This document shows positions 5,762-6,527 of a DNA stretch of 6,527 nt, piece after piece. The stretch spans positions 1 to 6,527 of the forward strand of contig JBGPOS010000115.1 in assembly GCA_041488155.1 (NCBI GenBank), in the 5' to 3' direction. Numbering within the stretch: the stretch's first letter is position 1; each line of letters starts with the position of its first letter. The translations under genes were made by a program, and so were the position numbers. Under the pieces are notes generated by a model, which made no database searches, was not told the DNA's origin, and saw only the letters and a list, made by a program, of their open reading frames with translations. Source of the DNA: JBGPOS01 sp041488155 (lineage in GTDB: Bacteria > Chloroflexota > Dehalococcoidia > Tepidiformales > Tepidiformaceae).

Positions 5762-6061
5762 GTGAAGCGGTCCCGTCGCTGGGGTGGAGCGGTGGCGCGC
5801 GGCGTTCTCACTTCTGTCGCGACGGCGTTGTTGTTCGTCGGCTGCGCCGTGGTCTCTGATCCAGGCCGGTGAGTTGATCGGACCTCAGGCAGTGACTTCG
5901 TCCTCCAGCTTGACGTAGCACGAGGCAATTTCAAGGCTGGGGAAGCTATCGAGCCCAAGGCTACCTTGACCTACACCGGTCCGGACGCATCGGTGCCTGT
6001 GTGGGGCTCCAGCAGCGGAATCATTGGGTTTGGGATCAGTACTGACGATGGGTTACTGTGA
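5762..6061 (+). pseudogene. Lipoprotein gene interrupted by an in-frame TGA
   Basis: A single frame runs from GTG 5762 to TGA 6059-6061 but is broken by TGA at 5870-5872. The first 36 codons give a basic start (VKRSRRWGG), a hydrophobic core (GVLTSVATALLFVGC) and a cysteine, resembling a lipoprotein signal. The 62 codons after the stop read like a small secreted beta-rich domain: DFVLQLDVARGNFKAGEAI, then ATLTYTGPDASVPVWGSSSG, then IIGFGI. No start codon follows the internal stop closely. The second part ends abruptly where related domains usually continue, so the 3' end is probably lost too. Other genes here end in TGA, so recoding of TGA is unlikely. It begins 14 bases after the patatin stop without a clear Shine-Dalgarno and is probably unrelated debris at the cassette edge. 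GTG 5792 is an alternative start. Confidence 0.6.
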
Positions 6062-6105
6062 CTGTCAAGCCATGACGCTTCGTGCCTTGGCGCCCTCAGG
6101 AGGAA

Positions 6106-6333
6106 TCAGCGGGTCGCCTCGGCCGATGGACCCCAGTGCCAGGTGTCCTCGAAGGCCAGCAGCTGGGCATCGGTGGCGTTGCCCGACTCATCGCGAAAGA
6201 TGACGTTGTAGTCGCGATTGGAGTTGAAGGGCGGGTCGAGGTAGACCAGGTCGACGGCGGCATCGGGCAGATAGCGACGCAGGATGTCGAGGTTGTCGCC
6301 GTAGTAGAGGACGTTGGTGGCGAGGTCAGGCAT
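6106..6333 (-). pseudogene. Truncated 5' fragment of the DNA methyltransferase gene (copy 3)
   Basis: From ATG 6333-6331 this 75-codon frame gives the same N-terminus as the gene at 157: MPDLATNVLYYGDNLDIL, VYLDPPFNSNRDYNVIF, then DAQLLAFEDTWHWGPSAEAT. The catalytic DPPF is intact, but the protein stops at TGA 6108-6106, one residue after AEAT, where full-length relatives continue for several hundred residues. It lacks the rest of the catalytic domain and cannot be active. Over its first 157 bases it differs from copy 1 at 9 positions, only one changing a residue (Y for D after NRD), so the duplication is recent or gene conversion has been at work. Alternative upstream ATGs exist in the frame, but the shared homology starts at 6333. 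Confidence 0.82.
6177..6333 (-). repeat. Direct repeat, methyltransferase 5' end, copy 3
   Basis: This is the right-hand copy of the repeat. Its methyltransferase reading continues to about 6109, beyond the part comparable with copy 1 in this window. Its upstream flank resembles neither of the other two. Confidence 0.85.
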
Positions 6334-6346
6334 CGGGCCCCCCGAT
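6332..6346 (-). repeat. Short inverted repeat covering the start codon of methyltransferase copy 3
   Basis: ATCGGG at 6332-6337 and CCCGAT at 6341-6346 are perfectly complementary around a 3-base loop. In the minus-strand transcript the G-run that would act as Shine-Dalgarno and the first two bases of ATG would both be paired, which could limit translation. The stem is short and this may be chance. Confidence 0.35.
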
Positions 6347-6527
6347 TGTTGGCTCAGGTGGGCACCGGAGCCTGGGGAGAGGGTAGCAGCGGGGGCAAGC
6401 CCGAAGCTGTCGGCCATTGTTGTGCCTTGCTCCCGGCAGGCCGCTCGGGGGCGAGCCACTGCCGACAACCGCTGCGGCTCTTCCCGCGCATGCTACCTTC
6501 TGAACCAACCGCGGGCTCCATCCTCGA
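6347..6527. other. Upstream flank of methyltransferase copy 3, no gene recognised
   Basis: Short open frames exist on the minus strand, including one leading in frame into copy 3 from 6468, but their translations are Pro/Ala/Arg-rich with no domain. If copy 3 keeps the original gene start, its promoter should lie here; I see no convincing -35/-10 pair. Confidence 0.4.

Noticed and set aside
5660..5872. 70-residue plus-strand frame starting inside the patatin gene
   Set aside because: The first half only rereads patatin codons in another frame; the meaningful part is the lipoprotein signal from 5762.
5870..5872. TGA read as an amino acid (selenocysteine or altered code)
   Set aside because: The membrane protein, acidic protein and nuclease all end in TGA at sensible places, and no selenocysteine-type structure is evident just downstream.
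6064..6076. Possible terminator hairpin GTCA/TGAC
   Set aside because: The stem is only 4 bp with no T-run after it, too weak to call.
6412..6470. Similarity between the upstream flanks of methyltransferase copies 2 and 3
   Set aside because: Only short shared words such as GGCAGGCC and a GTCGGCC-like string in different order; no continuous alignment.
1..6527. CRISPR array, tRNA, rRNA, transposase or integrase
   Set aside because: No regularly spaced short repeats, cloverleaf-like genes or recombinase motifs were seen on either strand; the only repeats are the methyltransferase fragments.

Overview
This is a GC-rich window (about two thirds G+C by eye) with tight gene packing, GTG starts and stop/start overlaps. 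It looks like an accessory or defence-type island of a GC-rich bacterium. Chloroflexota or Actinomycetota are the likeliest hosts; the style of the broken lipoprotein domain at 5762-6061 leans me to Chloroflexota. That placement is inference. There is no RNA gene, CRISPR array, transposase or integrase.

Layout. (1) Positions 1-157, minus strand: the 5' end of a beta-class DNA methyltransferase gene (motif IV DPPF) that runs out of the window. (2) Positions 150-965, minus: a membrane-anchored Mrr-type nuclease with a C-terminal zinc ribbon. Its stop codon overlaps the methyltransferase start, so the two form a restriction-modification-like pair. (3) Positions 968-1120, minus: a second, decayed copy of the methyltransferase 5' end that has lost DPPF. 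Just upstream (1128-1360) is a frameshifted membrane/zinc-ribbon gene. (4) Positions 1361-1566: a divergent intergenic region with an AT-rich patch. (5) Positions 1567-5747, plus: a compact four-gene operon encoding a multi-pass membrane protein, a small acidic protein, a ComEC-like metallo-beta-lactamase-fold hydrolase and a patatin-like phospholipase. The first three genes overlap at their stops and starts, and the fourth follows 13 bases later behind a strong Shine-Dalgarno. (6) Positions 5762-6061, plus: a lipoprotein gene interrupted by an in-frame TGA. (7) Positions 6106-6333, minus: a third copy of the methyltransferase 5' end, truncated after about 74 codons, with unrelated sequence upstream.

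Interpretation. The three methyltransferase fragments lie in the same orientation, and their similarity begins exactly at the start codon. Copies 1 and 3 differ at only 9 of 157 positions by hand count; copy 2 is about 88% identical to copy 3. They bracket two cassettes: the nuclease (158 to about 990) and the membrane/MBL/patatin operon (1121 to about 6105). The simplest reading is repeated insertion or recombination at the start of a methyltransferase gene, with each event leaving a 5' fragment behind. The four-gene operon joins an MBL-fold hydrolase to a phospholipase effector and a membrane partner. It matches no named system I recognise and is the best candidate here for an undescribed defence or membrane-targeting module, but that function is inferred from families and context only.
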